64,000 bases of DNA, from contig JAQFVV010012489.1 in NCBI GenBank assembly GCA_028023455.1, positions 1,086,381-1,150,380 of the forward strand, given 5' to 3'. The stretch comes from Epiperipatus broadwayi. Lineage: Eukaryota > Onychophora > Udeonychophora > Euonychophora > Peripatidae. Position 1 is the stretch's first letter; the number at the start of each line of letters is the position of its first letter. The notes below the pieces were generated by a model. The model did no database searches. It was not told the DNA's origin and saw only the letters and a program-made list of their open reading frames with translations. The position numbers and the translations under genes were made by a program. Positions 1 through 10,562 of this stretch are shown here, one piece after another.

Positions 1-40
1 TGCACCGCAAGTGATTACTGTAGGGCTTTTGAATATAGGC

Positions 41-287
41 AACCACCAGTTCATCTATCTTCCAGGTCGTATTTATATAAAACCACCAGTTCATCTATCT
101 TCCATGTCGTAATTATATAAAACCACCAGTTCATCTATCTTCCAGGTCGTATTTATATAAAACCACCAGTTCATCTATCTTCCATGTCGTAATTATATAA
201 AACCACCAGTTCATCTATCTTCCATGTCGTATATATATAAAACCACCAGTACATCTATCTCTTATGTCGTATTTATATAAAACCACC
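41..287. repeat. 40-bp minisatellite, about 6.2 copies
   Basis: A 40-bp unit beginning AACCACCAGTTCATC and ending TATATAA repeats in exact register at 41, 81, 121, 161, 201 and 241, with a short partial copy to 287. Copies 1 and 3 share GGTCGTATTT and copies 2 and 4 share TGTCGTAATT, so the first four copies form two 80-bp higher-order units. Copies 5 and 6 are more diverged. No coding potential is seen. Confidence 0.95.
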
Positions 288-299
288 TCCACTGTTCGT

Positions 300-960
300 C
301 TACGTTCCGGCTCGAGCCTATTCTAATAAAATAAGTTAATAAAAATCTTTAGAGAAATATTTTCCAGTGCTCAAATACTCTGATTCTCTTAACCACCCGT
401 CAATCATTTAACTACCCAGCTATTGGCATAAGTTTGTTTATTAAATAAAACGTTCACTAAAGACTAGTAGCCAAATACAAGAGGATTCATGGAAGTCTTA
501 CCGTACTGTTAACATTATATTTATATGCTTTGTATTTTCATGTTGAACACTATATTTATCCACTTTCTATTTGTCTTATTTAACACTATATTTATATGCT
601 TTATATTTTGCTTATTAAACACTTTATTTAATTAAATTTTTGTGTCCTCCACTTTATTACTCTCTAAGTCTATTTAGCCACTTACTGTCTGTATTGGCAA
701 CTTAAATATATACGTTACATGAATGACCGTCCCAGTATCTAGAGTCTAATAAACCTATATATCATTAACTGTAGGCATTTAGTCCATGTTCTAAGCTGAG
801 CTAGAAAAGGGATAACCCCGTGCTGTTATAAAGTCATCATCGGTTAGTCATACCGGGGTTTGGGTTTGAATTCAGTTGGCGTTTTGGAAATTATTCTTAA
901 ATGTGGACTGGGTTTGAACTCGGGTACTGTGTATGATTAAGCGTGGTGGATTTATACCGG
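300..960. other. AT-rich spacer with a short diverged repeat and tRNA-like boxes
   Basis: No supported gene. Between about 510 and 630 a phrase like AACACTATATTTATATGCTTT recurs three times, a decayed short tandem repeat. At about 855-930 two B-box-like strings (GGGTTTGAATTC and GGGTTTGAACTC) suggest remnants of tRNA-derived repeats, but I could not build a cloverleaf. Confidence 0.5.
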
Positions 961-962
961 TA

Positions 963-987
963 CAATATATATATATATATATATATA
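963..987. repeat. (TA)n microsatellite
   Basis: Uninterrupted TA dinucleotide run. Similar runs recur through the window (about 3008-3033, 24749-24825, 30336-30400, 36942-36970). Confidence 0.95.
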
Positions 988-1697
988 GTGAGAATGAATT
1001 TATCTGAACAAATATTAATGACTAAAACATTTGATAACTACTGACTAAATAGTCATCAAATAAAAAGTGACTGGTGGAACTGGATGCTTTTCCTGTGATG
1101 ACAAACAATTATTTGATTGGATTATTCAAATGCAAGAAATATCAAGGCTTTAAATTTTCTTATGGAATTTTGTGAAGTATGAAGACTATATATAATCACA
1201 CCCTACATATTCGTGCAAAAGATAAAGAGAAAATACCACAAAAATTTATGTATCTGCAGAATCATACATACAATCCATGATTAAAGATCATAAACTATGC
1301 CAAAAATATTTTAATATTTTCTCATAATATAAAGGAAGAAGAAGTAAATTCTCTTTTGGTTTTCAAATTTTTTAATTAATATATTTTATCACCCATAAAG
1401 CAAAATAAGATGTAATGGAAAATAATGGTTATAATCCTTTTATTTTTTTAATTAAATTTTATAACATTAAAAATATATATAAAAAAAATCATTGCCAGTA
1501 TATTACTGCTTTACCAACAGATTTGTTTCTGTTTTTTTTTTTTAAAAAAAACATTTTGAAGGTGATTTGGTGACAAAGGCATGCATCAAAGATTAGAATA
1601 AATTAGAGAGTAATATCATGAAAAGCATTACTCACAGTCATAGAATAATTACTAAGTTTAAAATAAAAATTATTTAAATAAGCATTTATTTTATATA

Positions 1698-1839
1698 GCG
1701 TATGTTTACAATTGTATTATATTTAAATATCAGCCTTTCAAGCTAATTGTGCATATTATTATTAACACTCGCAAAAGCGTATGCACAATTAGCTTGAAAG
1801 GCTGATATTTGAATATAAAAATTATTGTAAACTACACTG
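1698..1839. mobile_element. Fold-back MITE, possibly hAT-like
   Basis: Inverted arms at 1704-1754 and 1780-1832 are nearly perfect and enclose about 25 bp. The outer ends read GCGTATGTTTAC on the left and, in reverse complement, CAGTGTAGTTTAC on the right. The 8-bp string TTTATATA flanks both sides (1690-1697 and 1840-1847), the TSD length of hAT transposons. The A+T-rich TSD could be chance, and the left terminus lacks the expected CA, so the hAT label is tentative. The hairpin itself is clear. Confidence 0.6.
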
Positions 1840-2056
1840 TTTATATACATATCCTTGTATCTGTTTCTACTCCAATCTATTTGTGCATTTTTATAAACAC
1901 TTTTGATTTACTAAATTTTGTCAAGAATTAGCAATTTTGGCACTGACCAATTAGCTTTTACAATATTTCCAATATATATTTGTTTTTATTTTGACTTTCA
2001 TTGAGTCTTTAAATTAAAATAGTTCTAACAATCCACTAATCAGTAATCTATAGTCT

Positions 2057-2281
2057 AACCATTAAACATCACATGATCACTATCTCATACTAGCACATAA
2101 TTGTCATTAAACAAGGCAAAACTCTCCATACAGTAGTGCCACCCTGTGCCAACCAGAGTAATGAATGTAATGAGTAATGGGTAGGCACTAGATAGGGATT
2201 TTATGCACAGGCCTTCTGGCATCCATTGATTACTCTAGTTGGCACAGGGTGGCACTACTGTATGGAGAGTTTTGCCTTGTT
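2057..2281 (+). mobile_element. Fold-back element A, copy 1, 13-bp TSD
   Basis: A unique leader (about 2057-2106, containing AACATCACATGATCACTATC) is followed by long inverted arms at 2107-2162 and 2229-2284. The 13-bp string TAATCTATAGTCT lies on both sides (2044-2056 and 2282-2294) and fits a TSD. A second copy with the same leader and arms, in opposite orientation, lies at 16109-16335 with its own different 13-bp TSD. TSDs of this length point to target-primed retro-insertion rather than a cut-and-paste MITE. No ORF, A/B box or ribozyme motif was recognised. Confidence 0.75.
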
Positions 2282-2576
2282 TAATCTATAGTCTCATACC
2301 TTTTAATGTTTATTTTCTTTATTAATTTCTAAATAAGAATAAATTTTCACAATGATTTATTAGCAATGGTGAGGAAATATTACATTTATAATATTATTAT
2401 TTTTCTTTATATTGTACATAATCAACTTTATTACAAACTTTTTGATATTATATCTAAAATGATTAAGTAAAAAAAGTTTTTCTAATTGCCTTAATAGAAA
2501 AAAAAATATTACAGCCTTTTTGATGTTATACCTAAGACGATTAAGTAAAATAATATATATATATATATTTTCATTA

Positions 2577-3010
2577 AAAACAGTCAACACTTAGACATTT
2601 CCAATATCAATAACAATCAACAATTTCAAACTGTTGCCAAGGCACCCTCTTTTTAACAATAAAGGTGGAATCCTATCTTTATTAACGGTCTAATGTACTT
2701 ATATAGTCACTAAAGATTGCACCTTGATCACAGAGATTGAAATTACTGATACAAAAAAGTTTATAAACTTCTTTAAACAGGTAAATATAACCTATTCTGA
2801 ATGTAGACGAATAAAATAATCAGTTATAACAGTACAAACTGCAATTATAAATTTCAAATTGCACCCAAAGTATTACTTAAATAATAAGTGTAATAATGTT
2901 CAAGGCTAAATGGGTTTGCAAGTGATTATTAAAAACCATTCAACACTTAGACAATTCCAATATCAATAACAATTTCAAACTGTTGTCAAGGCAACCTTCT
3001 TTTAACTATA
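2577..3010. repeat. Dispersed repeat B, copy 1 (one unit plus partial second)
   Basis: One unit of about 358 bp starts near 2577 (AACAGTCAACACTTAGAC) and a second begins near 2935 with almost the same words but stops within about 75 bp at a (TA)n run. The same family occurs at 6243-6524 and 7174-7290, there also as about 1.2 units. The short terminal redundancy resembles an element inserted as a little more than one circular or tandem unit. No ORF or known motif was recognised. Confidence 0.7.
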
Positions 3011-3959
3011 TATATATATATATATATATATCAATCATTGAATATCTCACTACAAGCAAAAAAATTTCCAATTGCTCTAATAAAATAAAATTGTCATCTA
3101 ATAGTTGTGGGAGTTGTTGTTTTTTAATCCTAATTTTTTTTATATATATTAAAATAAGAGAACCATTTAATGATAACTACTAAAAGTCTATATTTGTTGA
3201 TTATGATCCAGTTCCTAAAAAAAATATTCAACTCTAAAAAAAATGATTCCAAATATTATATAGTCCTACATTCAAATCCAAATCATGGCAAAACATGAGA
3301 TTATCAATAATCAAATATATAGAAAACAAGGAGAAAAAAATATGAAGTGAATTAGAAAGTTTTATCAACAGTAAATTATTATAGTACCATCTGCTAATTC
3401 ATTATTACAATTCTGATATGTATGTATATAAGTGCTTATATATGCACACATCTATATAGAAATAAAAGTCAAATGTAACATATGACCCCCCCTCCCTTTT
3501 TTTTTATTTAAACAAAGCAACAAATCTTTGCCCATTGGATCTTTTTTTTTTTTTAATTTCAAAATCATGGTTGTTTTTTTTTTTTTTTGTAGTTATTGAT
3601 CCAAAACGTTTTTGATAAACATATATTTGTCATTACTGTTCATAATTATTAAACATCAATATAAAATAGATCATATTTTAACTATTCAAGATTTTTATGT
3701 ATATATTTTTTATTTACCGTCATTTTTTATATATACACATAACTTTTTCCTATTTTGTAAAGTGTTTGGGAAAAAGTGAACAAATTAAATTTGTTTTGAT
3801 ACGAAAAATTTTAATATTCTTTTGCATTTCTAAAAGCTAGACAATAAAACATAATAATGGAAAAAAGCATTTAAATATTATGGTAAAAGATATATAATAT
3901 TAACCAATAAAACATCACATGACCTATTACATGTCTTCAACTTACATATTGCTGTTTTA

Positions 3960-4350
3960 AGGGATTCGAACTCAGACTTTCATATAACCGTCAACTCTCC
4001 ATGCCATCACATATTGCTGACCCACCTGATCACGTGGGATTTGGACGTTCCATCATCAGAGTTTCAATTAAATGGATGGCTGAAGAGTTGTGGGTTGGAG
4101 TACTTTGAAGCCTGTACATTAAAGTATGAAGATTGGCTATCTTAATATAAAGCTGATCACTGATTGTATATGTGTGGAGATAGTAATCTGGACCAAGTGA
4201 TGATTGCTGGTTTAGCATAAAATATGTATATTGGTGAAATATGTATATTGGTGATTATTTATCTTTTCAACATGTATGTGATCAGGTGGGTCAGCAATAT
4301 GAGATGGCATGCACAGTTGAGGGTCATGGTGAAACTCTGAGTATGAATTC
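3960..4350. mobile_element. SINE-like composite with opposed tRNA-like heads
   Basis: Read on the minus strand, 4035-3960 contains GATCAGGTGGGTCAGCAATATG followed by a good B-box, GAGTTCGAATCCC. Read on the plus strand, 4268-4350 contains the same GATCAGGTGGGTCAGC phrase and a weaker B-box (GAGTATGAATTCC). The middle segment, about 4070-4270, has a diverged relative at 55540-55740 that is also followed by a B-box-like GAAAGTTTAAGCCCC. I read this as a tRNA-derived SINE family present here in inverted arrangement. Boundaries and TSD were not resolved. Confidence 0.45.
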
Positions 4351-4359
4351 CTTATATAT

Positions 4360-5000
4360 TACATTATATGTGCAGATGTGTATAAGCCTGTACAGTATAT
4401 TAAATTACATATTGCTATTTTAGTAACATATTCTTTTACTTTACTTTTACCAATTATTACAATAAGTTTTAGAAAGCAGTGATAGCTATCAGATAATAGT
4501 ACTTTATAAATCCATATCCTGTGCTTTCCTATCCAAAATCTACAGACTAAGTTCAAACTTGTGGTTTTCATAAATGAGAAGCTTTGGATCTTGGAATAGG
4601 GAAATTGGACCTTAGAATAGAATCTATTACTCCCTTCTTTCAGCTTCTATCATTTAGTTTTATATTTTAAGTTTGGAATGATATCTTAATAGCATAACAT
4701 AGAAGCAATTCATAGAAGCTGGAAGATAGCTGAATTTGATTCTAAGATCAGTTGCATTGTTTCAAGATATAAAGCTCCTCATTGATGAAATCCAAAAGCT
4801 TGAGACTATTCTGGGAATTTTTGGATTGGAAAATACAGGATAAGAATTTATTAAACAATGCCATCTGTCAACTATCATTGCTTTCTAAAAATTCCTGTAA
4901 ATGGCAAAAGATGGAAAAGTATGCAGTAAAACAACTGATATCCTAAAAAAAAAAAATCTTAAAAACAAAAACTAATTATTAGAAATAGGTATCATTCATT
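4360..5000. other. Anonymous AT-rich spacer
   Basis: Nothing beyond short open frames without family resemblance was seen here. Confidence 0.4.
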
Positions 5001-5815
5001 AACAACAACTGACAAATGAGTCGGGAATTCTATTTCCAGGAAAAATAAAATATAAGATAAATAAACTAAAATTATAAATGAGTTTTGCGATGTCATAGAA
5101 ATCAATTTATAAACCTAAATAGAACTAAATGTAAGCAATGCCTTCAGTTTAAAGCATTCAGTTTTTATGTTGGTAACACACACACACGCAATATAAATTT
5201 GACGTTAAAAGAAAAATATTAGAATACTTTAATATAGGGGGGGGGGGTAGAAATTATAAAAATGCTGGTAAGATAATTGGGACTAATAACCGCCAATTAA
5301 AGAGATTATATAATGAAGATTAGCTACACATATAAATATTACAACTTGTTTACAATTTTGATAAAAAATATAAATTTATAATATTTTATAAATTTTACAT
5401 TTTAAAATTAACAACTGACAAATGAGTTGGAAATTTTATTTTCAGGAAAAATAAAATATAAGATAAACTAAATTTATAAATGAGTTTTGCGATGTCATAG
5501 AAATCAATTTATAACCGTAAATATAGCTACATGTGAACAATGCACTCAGTTTAAAGCACTCAGTTTTTATGCTAGTAACACACACACACACACACACAAA
5601 TTTGAAACTAAAAGAGAAAGATGAAAATACTTTAAGCAATATAAGGGGGAGAAATTACAAAAACTCTGGTAAGATAATTGACACTAATAACCGCCAATTA
5701 AAGAGGTTACATAATGAAGATTAGCTACACATATAAATATAACAACTTATTCTAATTTCGATAAAATATATAAATTTATAATATTTTATAAATTTTACAT
5801 TTTAAAATTATTAAT
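5000..5815 (+). repeat. Diverged tandem duplication, about 408-bp unit
   Basis: The segment from about 5000 (AACAACTGACAAATGAGT) is repeated from about 5409 in the same direction and order. Shared words include GAGTTTTGCGATGTCATAG, a (CA)n tract (5171-5186 and 5579-5597), CGCCAATTAAAGAG and a common AT-rich end. The first copy has a G10 run near 5237 where the second has a shorter G run. Short open frames across the (CA)n tract are not convincing genes. Confidence 0.85.
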
Positions 5816-5819
5816 TTTA

Positions 5820-6240
5820 ATCTAAACTTTTAATATAATTTTGATATTAATAAGAAAAAAATCTATTCTAATTATAAAACCGAATATTTTCATGTCTTGA
5901 TAATTGGAAGTTGAAGAAGCAAAATGAAGCAGAATAATAAATTAAATTAGAACTGGATCTGAAATGTTTAAAAATCATAGAGTGAAATTAAAAATAAATT
6001 TAAAAGTGTTTTCTAAGAAAAATCATTTTCACGCTTTTTAAATTTATTCCATCTGAGAACGTTGGTATTACTTAATCTAAACAAGTTTATTTTTTCCTTT
6101 TTTAAATATAATATTTTACTTGTTTTGATGTTATCCACGCTCTCAAGTCTAAATGAATATAAACATTAATAGTGAAAACTGGAAAATAAATTACATTACA
6201 ATATATATAACTATAAAGTCAAAACATATAAATAAATACG
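5820..6240. other. Anonymous AT-rich spacer
   Basis: No gene, RNA or repeat could be supported. Confidence 0.4.
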
Positions 6241-6242
6241 TA

Positions 6243-7290
6243 AAAAGTCAACATTTAAACCATACCAAAATTTATAACAATCAGCAATCTCAATCTGTTG
6301 TCAAGACATCATACTTTAAACAATAAAGGTGAAAAGTCATCTTTATATATGGTTTAATATGTTTATATAGACACTAAAGATTGCAACTTTATTACAAAGA
6401 ATAAAATTCTTAATTTAAAGAAGTTTAAATAAACTTTATTAAACAGATAACCACAATTTGTTCTGAAAGCAGACTAATAAATAGTCAATTATAAATGTCA
6501 AACTGCACTCCAACTAAGTATTACCATATTATACTCCTCTTTTAATTTCATTAGGTGTTTCAAATAAAGTTCTCTTGCATAAAATGAAACTTCTTTTCAT
6601 TGAAGCAAGACATGTTGATTTTGTACTTAAACTGAATTTAAATGCTCTCCCAACAAGTTATTTTTTAGTGACCAGCAGAGGTTTCATTAGGATTTCATCT
6701 CAGTGTCAGTTGTGTAGATTATATGATGAGACAATACCCTATATTTTCTATATTTGTCCTGCTCTTAAGTCGATTAGGGAGTTTATTGTTGTGAATGTCT
6801 CTCTGGATCTTAGGGATGCTTTTTCTGTTTCTAATAATCTCAAGAAGGGATCTTTTGCAGCAATAAGATTATCTATCTTTATAACATTTTCTTTATGGTT
6901 GATGCATTGCAGGCTCATCTTTGGTCATTCTCAGGACTTGGCTCTAACTGTCTTTATCAAGCTTCTTGACTAAGTCAAGCAGCGAGACTCTCTGCTTTTG
7001 CCTGTGAGTCTATATGATGATACTTGGATGAAAGTTTTATTTTCCCATTAATCTTATTAAGATACCCTTTTCTCTGCATTGACTTTTTCAAGTTTCATTC
7101 TGAATGCTATGTAATTTTTTATAAAGTTTAACTGTATATTACTATGTTACTATGTTTAATAAATTTATTTTAAAACTAAGCATTACTTAAATAATAAAGT
7201 TAATAATGATCAAGGTTAGATAGATACTAATATAAATACATGAAAGCAGTCAATACTTAAAAAATACTAATATCAATAACAATCAACACA
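6243..7290. repeat. Dispersed repeat B, copy 2, split by a LINE
   Basis: Sequence matching the 2577-2935 unit runs from 6243 to about 6524, is interrupted by the LINE fragment at 6525-7173, and resumes at 7174 with the expected ATTACTTAAATAATAA words. A partial next unit (from about 7236) follows, as in the first copy. The interruption shows that the LINE inserted after repeat B. Confidence 0.75.
6525..7173 (+). pseudogene. 5'-truncated non-LTR retrotransposon, C-terminal zinc-binding region
   Basis: The open frame 6575-6973 (132 codons) reads LKLNLNALPTSYF, then a zinc-ribbon-like C-x2-C...C pattern (QCQLC ... YICPALKSIRE), then KKGSFAAIRLS. The same order is found in the LINE fragments at 48155-48650 and 56392-56700. 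In many non-LTR elements a cysteine/histidine cluster of this sort sits after the RT. The insertion is bracketed by AACTAAGTATTAC (6512-6524) and AACTAAGCATTAC (7174-7186), a 13-bp TSD with one mismatch, and ends in an A/T-rich 3' tail (TTTAATAAATTTATTTTA). RT and endonuclease are absent. The start Met is not meaningful; this is a fragment. Confidence 0.8.
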
Positions 7291-7299
7291 CAATATATA

Positions 7300-8030
7300 A
7301 GAAGTAAATAATAAATTAAACCACTTTTCTTTTATTACTATAACAATTCTTATTTTACTTTATATTTGATCATTCTGTCAGTTTTCATTCGTCGGCAGTC
7401 ATGTTCAGAGTTTTTTCTTTCTGTCTAATTGCTGATCAAATATGAAATAAAATAAGCATTGTTATAGTGATAAAAGAAAGGTAGATTTATTTAATTAGTT
7501 ATAATTTTATCAATGCATAAAAAAAATTAGGTAAAAGAAAAAATATGTAAAAGATTTCAGGATGCAATGATTAATGCATTTTTCTGCCATGTCATGATTT
7601 AGGATTTAATTTTGGGTTGAGCTTGAAAATGATTTCAGCTATCTAAACATTTTCAATTTAAAATTTTTTCCAGGTATATTATCTAAAACTAACCTTCAGC
7701 ATTGATTGGTAAATGAATAATTAGTTATTCTTAATTGAGATTTAAAACCCTTTGGTAATTACAATTGAACAAATGATTGTCAATAGACAGCCATGAAGCA
7801 AAATTATGATTGTAATGCAGTGTATCAAGTTTGGCTCTGGATCTACAATTCTGTAATCATAAATATGTATATACATTATTTATCCATACAAGTACATATA
7901 TAAATAGTGAATGTATTTACTTGAAGATACATTTAGATGATTAGACAAGAAGGCATAAGTTTTGTTCAAACTCTTGATCGTCATCAGTAGAAATTTTCCT
8001 TTTCTTGCTAATCTCATAACACTGTAATGG
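7300..8030. other. Anonymous AT-rich spacer
   Basis: No gene is supported. An imperfect inverted pair (TTTTATTACTATAACAATTCTTATTTTA near 7326 and its complement near 7446) encloses about 80 bp and could be a decayed hairpin element. Confidence 0.4.
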
Positions 8031-8069
8031 TCATATTTGCACATTCATGCACAAAATCTAGAGTTTTGG

Positions 8070-8215
8070 CAAATTATCCAAAAGCTGCTCTTGATGAGGG
8101 ATTCAAACCTTGGATCAGATCGCACCTCAGTTCCTTTACCAATGCTCTATGATTTACTAACCTATCTAAGAGGTCACACTAGGTCTCCTTTAACTTGCAA
8201 TCTGGCAGTATCACA
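8070..8215 (-). mobile_element. tRNA-derived SINE-like fragment
   Basis: On the minus strand the segment contains an A-box-like TAGATAGGTTAGTAAA and, about 50 nt later, a B-box GGTTTGAATCCC, the layout of a tRNA-related SINE head. The short open frame on the plus strand here has no recognisable product. No second copy was matched, so this is a weak call. Confidence 0.4.
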
Positions 8216-8627
8216 GGGTGGATTATGAGACTTAGGGAATTATCACTAAATTAGCAATTTGCTAAATAAACACACACACATATATGGCTTGCTGAGATAA
8301 TGCATATACAAATAACTAATACTAACATAGAATATATTTGGATAAGATTTGGAAATGGATTGTGAATAACAAACTAAACCTTATTACATGTTTAATATCT
8401 TTAATTATTAAATTATAAGTTGATTAATACAAAACAAAGTGCATTGGGATTTTACACTTGCAGGTGTTTTACAATGATGAGCAGAGTTAAATACAAGATC
8501 TCATCTTTAGAAGGAACTTTTAAATCATTTAATTTTAAATTACAATTAATACCTGTGGGTTATAATCATGCCTGAATATGGTTCGTGTGGCATGAAATTT
8601 TTCAAGAAACAGGCAATCTTTTAAAAC

Positions 8628-8638
8628 AGATTTAAATT
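8628..8638. repeat. Left 11-bp TSD of retrozyme palindrome
   Basis: AGATTTAAATT occurs immediately left of the array and again at 11593-11603 immediately right of it, the pattern left by staggered target cleavage and repair. Confidence 0.7.
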
Positions 8639-8735
8639 ATAAACAGTGAGGATTGCCAATTCCTCTACAAGCTTTATGATAAATGCTTAGCCAGAGCCAG
8701 CACTTAAAATATCTCTGTCAGGAACCCCTCCCCAA

Positions 8736-8778
8736 ACCCCTGACCATGGTTTCGTGCTTTGGCACTCCTCAGAGAGGT
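8736..8778 (-). ncRNA. Type I hammerhead ribozyme, unit L1
   Basis: Minus strand: stem I ACCTCT, core CTGAGGA, stem II GTGC-CAAA-GCAC, GAAA, stem III ACCATGGT (starting at the last A of GAAA), cleavage nucleotide C, then AGGGGT closing stem I with six pairs including one G-U. All conserved core positions match the CUGANGA / GAAA / UH consensus. Predicted cleavage falls between 8742 and 8741. Stem III is a perfect palindrome with almost no loop, which favours dimeric cleavage, as known for short-stem-III hammerheads. Confidence 0.88.
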
Positions 8779-9170
8779 GTCAGGGTAGGTTCAGACACTA
8801 GATCTAAAAATACCAACCCAAAGCTAAGCACTTAGCTAAAAGTTATCTATTGAGTGGAAAATCTGAAATTTTCAGACATGTACATGTCTTCAAACCCAGC
8901 TATCCAACTCAAATAGTTATATGGGGCTGATAGATCTTCAGCCATGCCACATAGTAGTAGTCATAGCAATATAAAATTGCATAAGACTTTTTGGCAGAGA
9001 CTATAAATAGTCAAAATAAAAGTCATAGATCAATTCATAGATCACATGACCCTATCTCTTAAGCTTGTAAGTTATAAACAGTGAGGATTGCCAATTCCTC
9101 TACAAGCTTTATGATAAATGCTTAGCCAGAGCCAGCACTTAAAATATCTCTGTCAGGAACCCCTCCCCAA

Positions 9171-9212
9171 ACCCCTGACCATGGTTTCGTGCTTTGGCAC
9201 TCCTCAGAGAGT
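9171..9212 (-). ncRNA. Type I hammerhead ribozyme, unit L2
   Basis: Core, stem II, GAAA and the ACCATGGT stem III are identical to unit L1. One base is missing from the 5' strand of stem I (AGAGAGTG on the plus strand instead of AGAGAGGTG), so stem I is weakened by a bulge. Predicted cleavage between 9177 and 9176. Confidence 0.85.
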
Positions 9213-9603
9213 GTCAGGGTAGGTTCAGACACTAGATCTAAAAATACCAACCCAAAGCCAAGCACTTAGCTAAAAGTTATCTATTGAGTGGAAAATCTGA
9301 AATTTTCAGACATGTACATGTCTTCAAACCCAGCTATCCAACTCAAATAGCTATATGGGGCTGATAGATCTTCAGCCATGCCACATAGTAGTAGTCATAG
9401 CAATATAAAATTGCATAAGACTTTTTGGCAGAGACTATAAATAGTCAAAATAAAAATCATAGATCAATTCATAGATCACATGACCCTATCTCTTAAGCTT
9501 GTAAGTTATAAACAGTGAGGATTGCCAATTCCTCTACAAGCTTTATGATAAATGCTTAGCCAGAGCCAGCACTTAAAATATCTCTGTCAGGAACCCCTCC
9601 CAA

Positions 9604-9646
9604 AACCCTGACCATGGTTTCGTGCTTTGGCACTCCTCAGAGAGGT
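9604..9646 (-). ncRNA. Type I hammerhead ribozyme, unit L3
   Basis: Catalytic core and stems II and III are intact. The 3' strand of stem I has lost a G (AGGGTT instead of AGGGGT), leaving one mismatch. Predicted cleavage between 9610 and 9609, 433 nt from the previous site. Confidence 0.83.
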
Positions 9647-10037
9647 GTCAGGTAGGTTCAGACACTAGATCTAAAAATACCAACCCAAAGCCAAGCACTT
9701 AGCTAAAAGTTATCTATTGAGTGGAAAATCTGAAATTTTCAGACATGTACATGTCTTCAAACCCAGTTATCCAACTCAAATAGCTATATGGGGCTGATAG
9801 ATCTTCAGCCATGCCACATAGTAGTAGTCATAGCAATATAAAATTGCATAAGACTTTTTGGCAGAGACTATAAATAGTCAAAATAAAAGTCATAGATCAA
9901 TTCATAGATCACATGACCCTATCTCTTAAGCTTGTAAGTTATAAACAGTGAGGATTGCCAATTCCTCTACAAGCTTTATGATAAATGCTTAGCCAGAGCC
10001 AGCACTTAAAATATCTCTGTCAGGAACCCCTCCCCAA

Positions 10038-10113
10038 ACCCCTGACCATGGTTTCGTGCTTTGGCACTGTCAGGAACCCCTCCCCAAACCCCTGACCATG
10101 GTTTCGTGCTTTG
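10038..10113 (-). ncRNA. Truncated hammerhead remnants at array centre
   Basis: The 3' half of the ribozyme (cleavage site, ACCATGGT, GAAA, stem II) is present twice, at 10038-10068 and 10088-10113. Both lack the CTGAGGA core and 5' stem I strand. The second runs directly into the inversion point. These copies cannot fold into a hammerhead on their own. Confidence 0.8.
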
Positions 10114-10122
10114 CCAAAGCAC
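10106..10122. repeat. Turn-around point of the 3-kb palindrome
   Basis: GTGCTTTGCCAAAGCAC is symmetric about the C at 10114. To each side run oppositely oriented arrays. The turn lies at the loop of hammerhead stem II (GTGC-CAAA-GCAC), so the inversion was created at or by that hairpin. Confidence 0.85.
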
Positions 10123-10519
10123 GAAACCATGGTCAGGGGTTTGGGGAGGGTTCCTGACAGAGATATTTTAAGTGCTGGCTCTGGCTAAGCATTTATCATA
10201 AAGCTTGTAGAGGAATTGGCAATCCTCACTGTTTATAACTTACAAGCTTAAGAGATAGGGTCATGTGATCTATGACTTTTATTTTGACTATTTATAGTCT
10301 CTGCCAAAAAGTCTTATGCAATTTTATATTGCTATGACTACTACTATGTGGCATGGCTGAAGATCTATCAGCCCCATATAGCTATTTGAGTTGGATAGCT
10401 GGGTTTGAAGACATGTACATGTCTGAAAATTTCAGATTTTCCACTCAATAGATAACTTTTAGCTAAGTGCTTGGCTTTGGGTTGGTATTTTTAGATCTAG
10501 TGTCTGAACCTACCCTGAC

Positions 10520-10562
10520 ACCTCTCTGAGGAGTGCCAAAGCACGAAACCATGGTCAGGGGT
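10520..10562 (+). ncRNA. Type I hammerhead ribozyme, unit R1
   Basis: Complete motif on the plus strand: ACCTCT, CTGAGGA, GTGC-CAAA-GCAC, GAAA, ACCATGGT, C, then AGGGGT. Predicted cleavage between 10556 and 10557. The upstream half copy at 10115-10140 retains only stem II to cleavage site. Confidence 0.88.

Larger units (their letters stand above)
8639..10113 (-). mobile_element. Retrozyme-like tandem array, left arm (about 3.4 units)
   Basis: Direct repeats of about 434 bp begin near 8639, 9070, 9506 and 9938, each opening with ATAAACAGTGAGGATTGCC. Units are nearly identical, with a few 1-2 bp indels. Each full unit holds a minus-strand hammerhead ribozyme, and cleavage sites are spaced 435, 433 and 434 nt apart. 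The unit lacks an ORF and has many internal palindromes (AGACATGTACATGTCT, TCTGAAATTTTCAGA, GCTGATAGATCTTCAGC), as expected for a compact, rod-like circular RNA. The last unit is cut inside the hammerhead; a 45-bp piece (about 10069-10113) is repeated before the array turns round. Known retrozymes are non-autonomous retroelements that spread via self-cleaved circular RNAs; applying that to this array is inference from the ribozyme and tandem structure. Confidence 0.85.

Noticed and set aside
1-300. 40-bp repeat as a CRISPR array
   Set aside because: No unique spacers; whole units repeat head to tail and the rest of the window is eukaryotic.
2360-2590. 76-codon and similar Ile/Tyr/Asn-rich frames throughout
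   Set aside because: Composition follows A/T-rich DNA and (TA)n runs; no domain, no supporting context.
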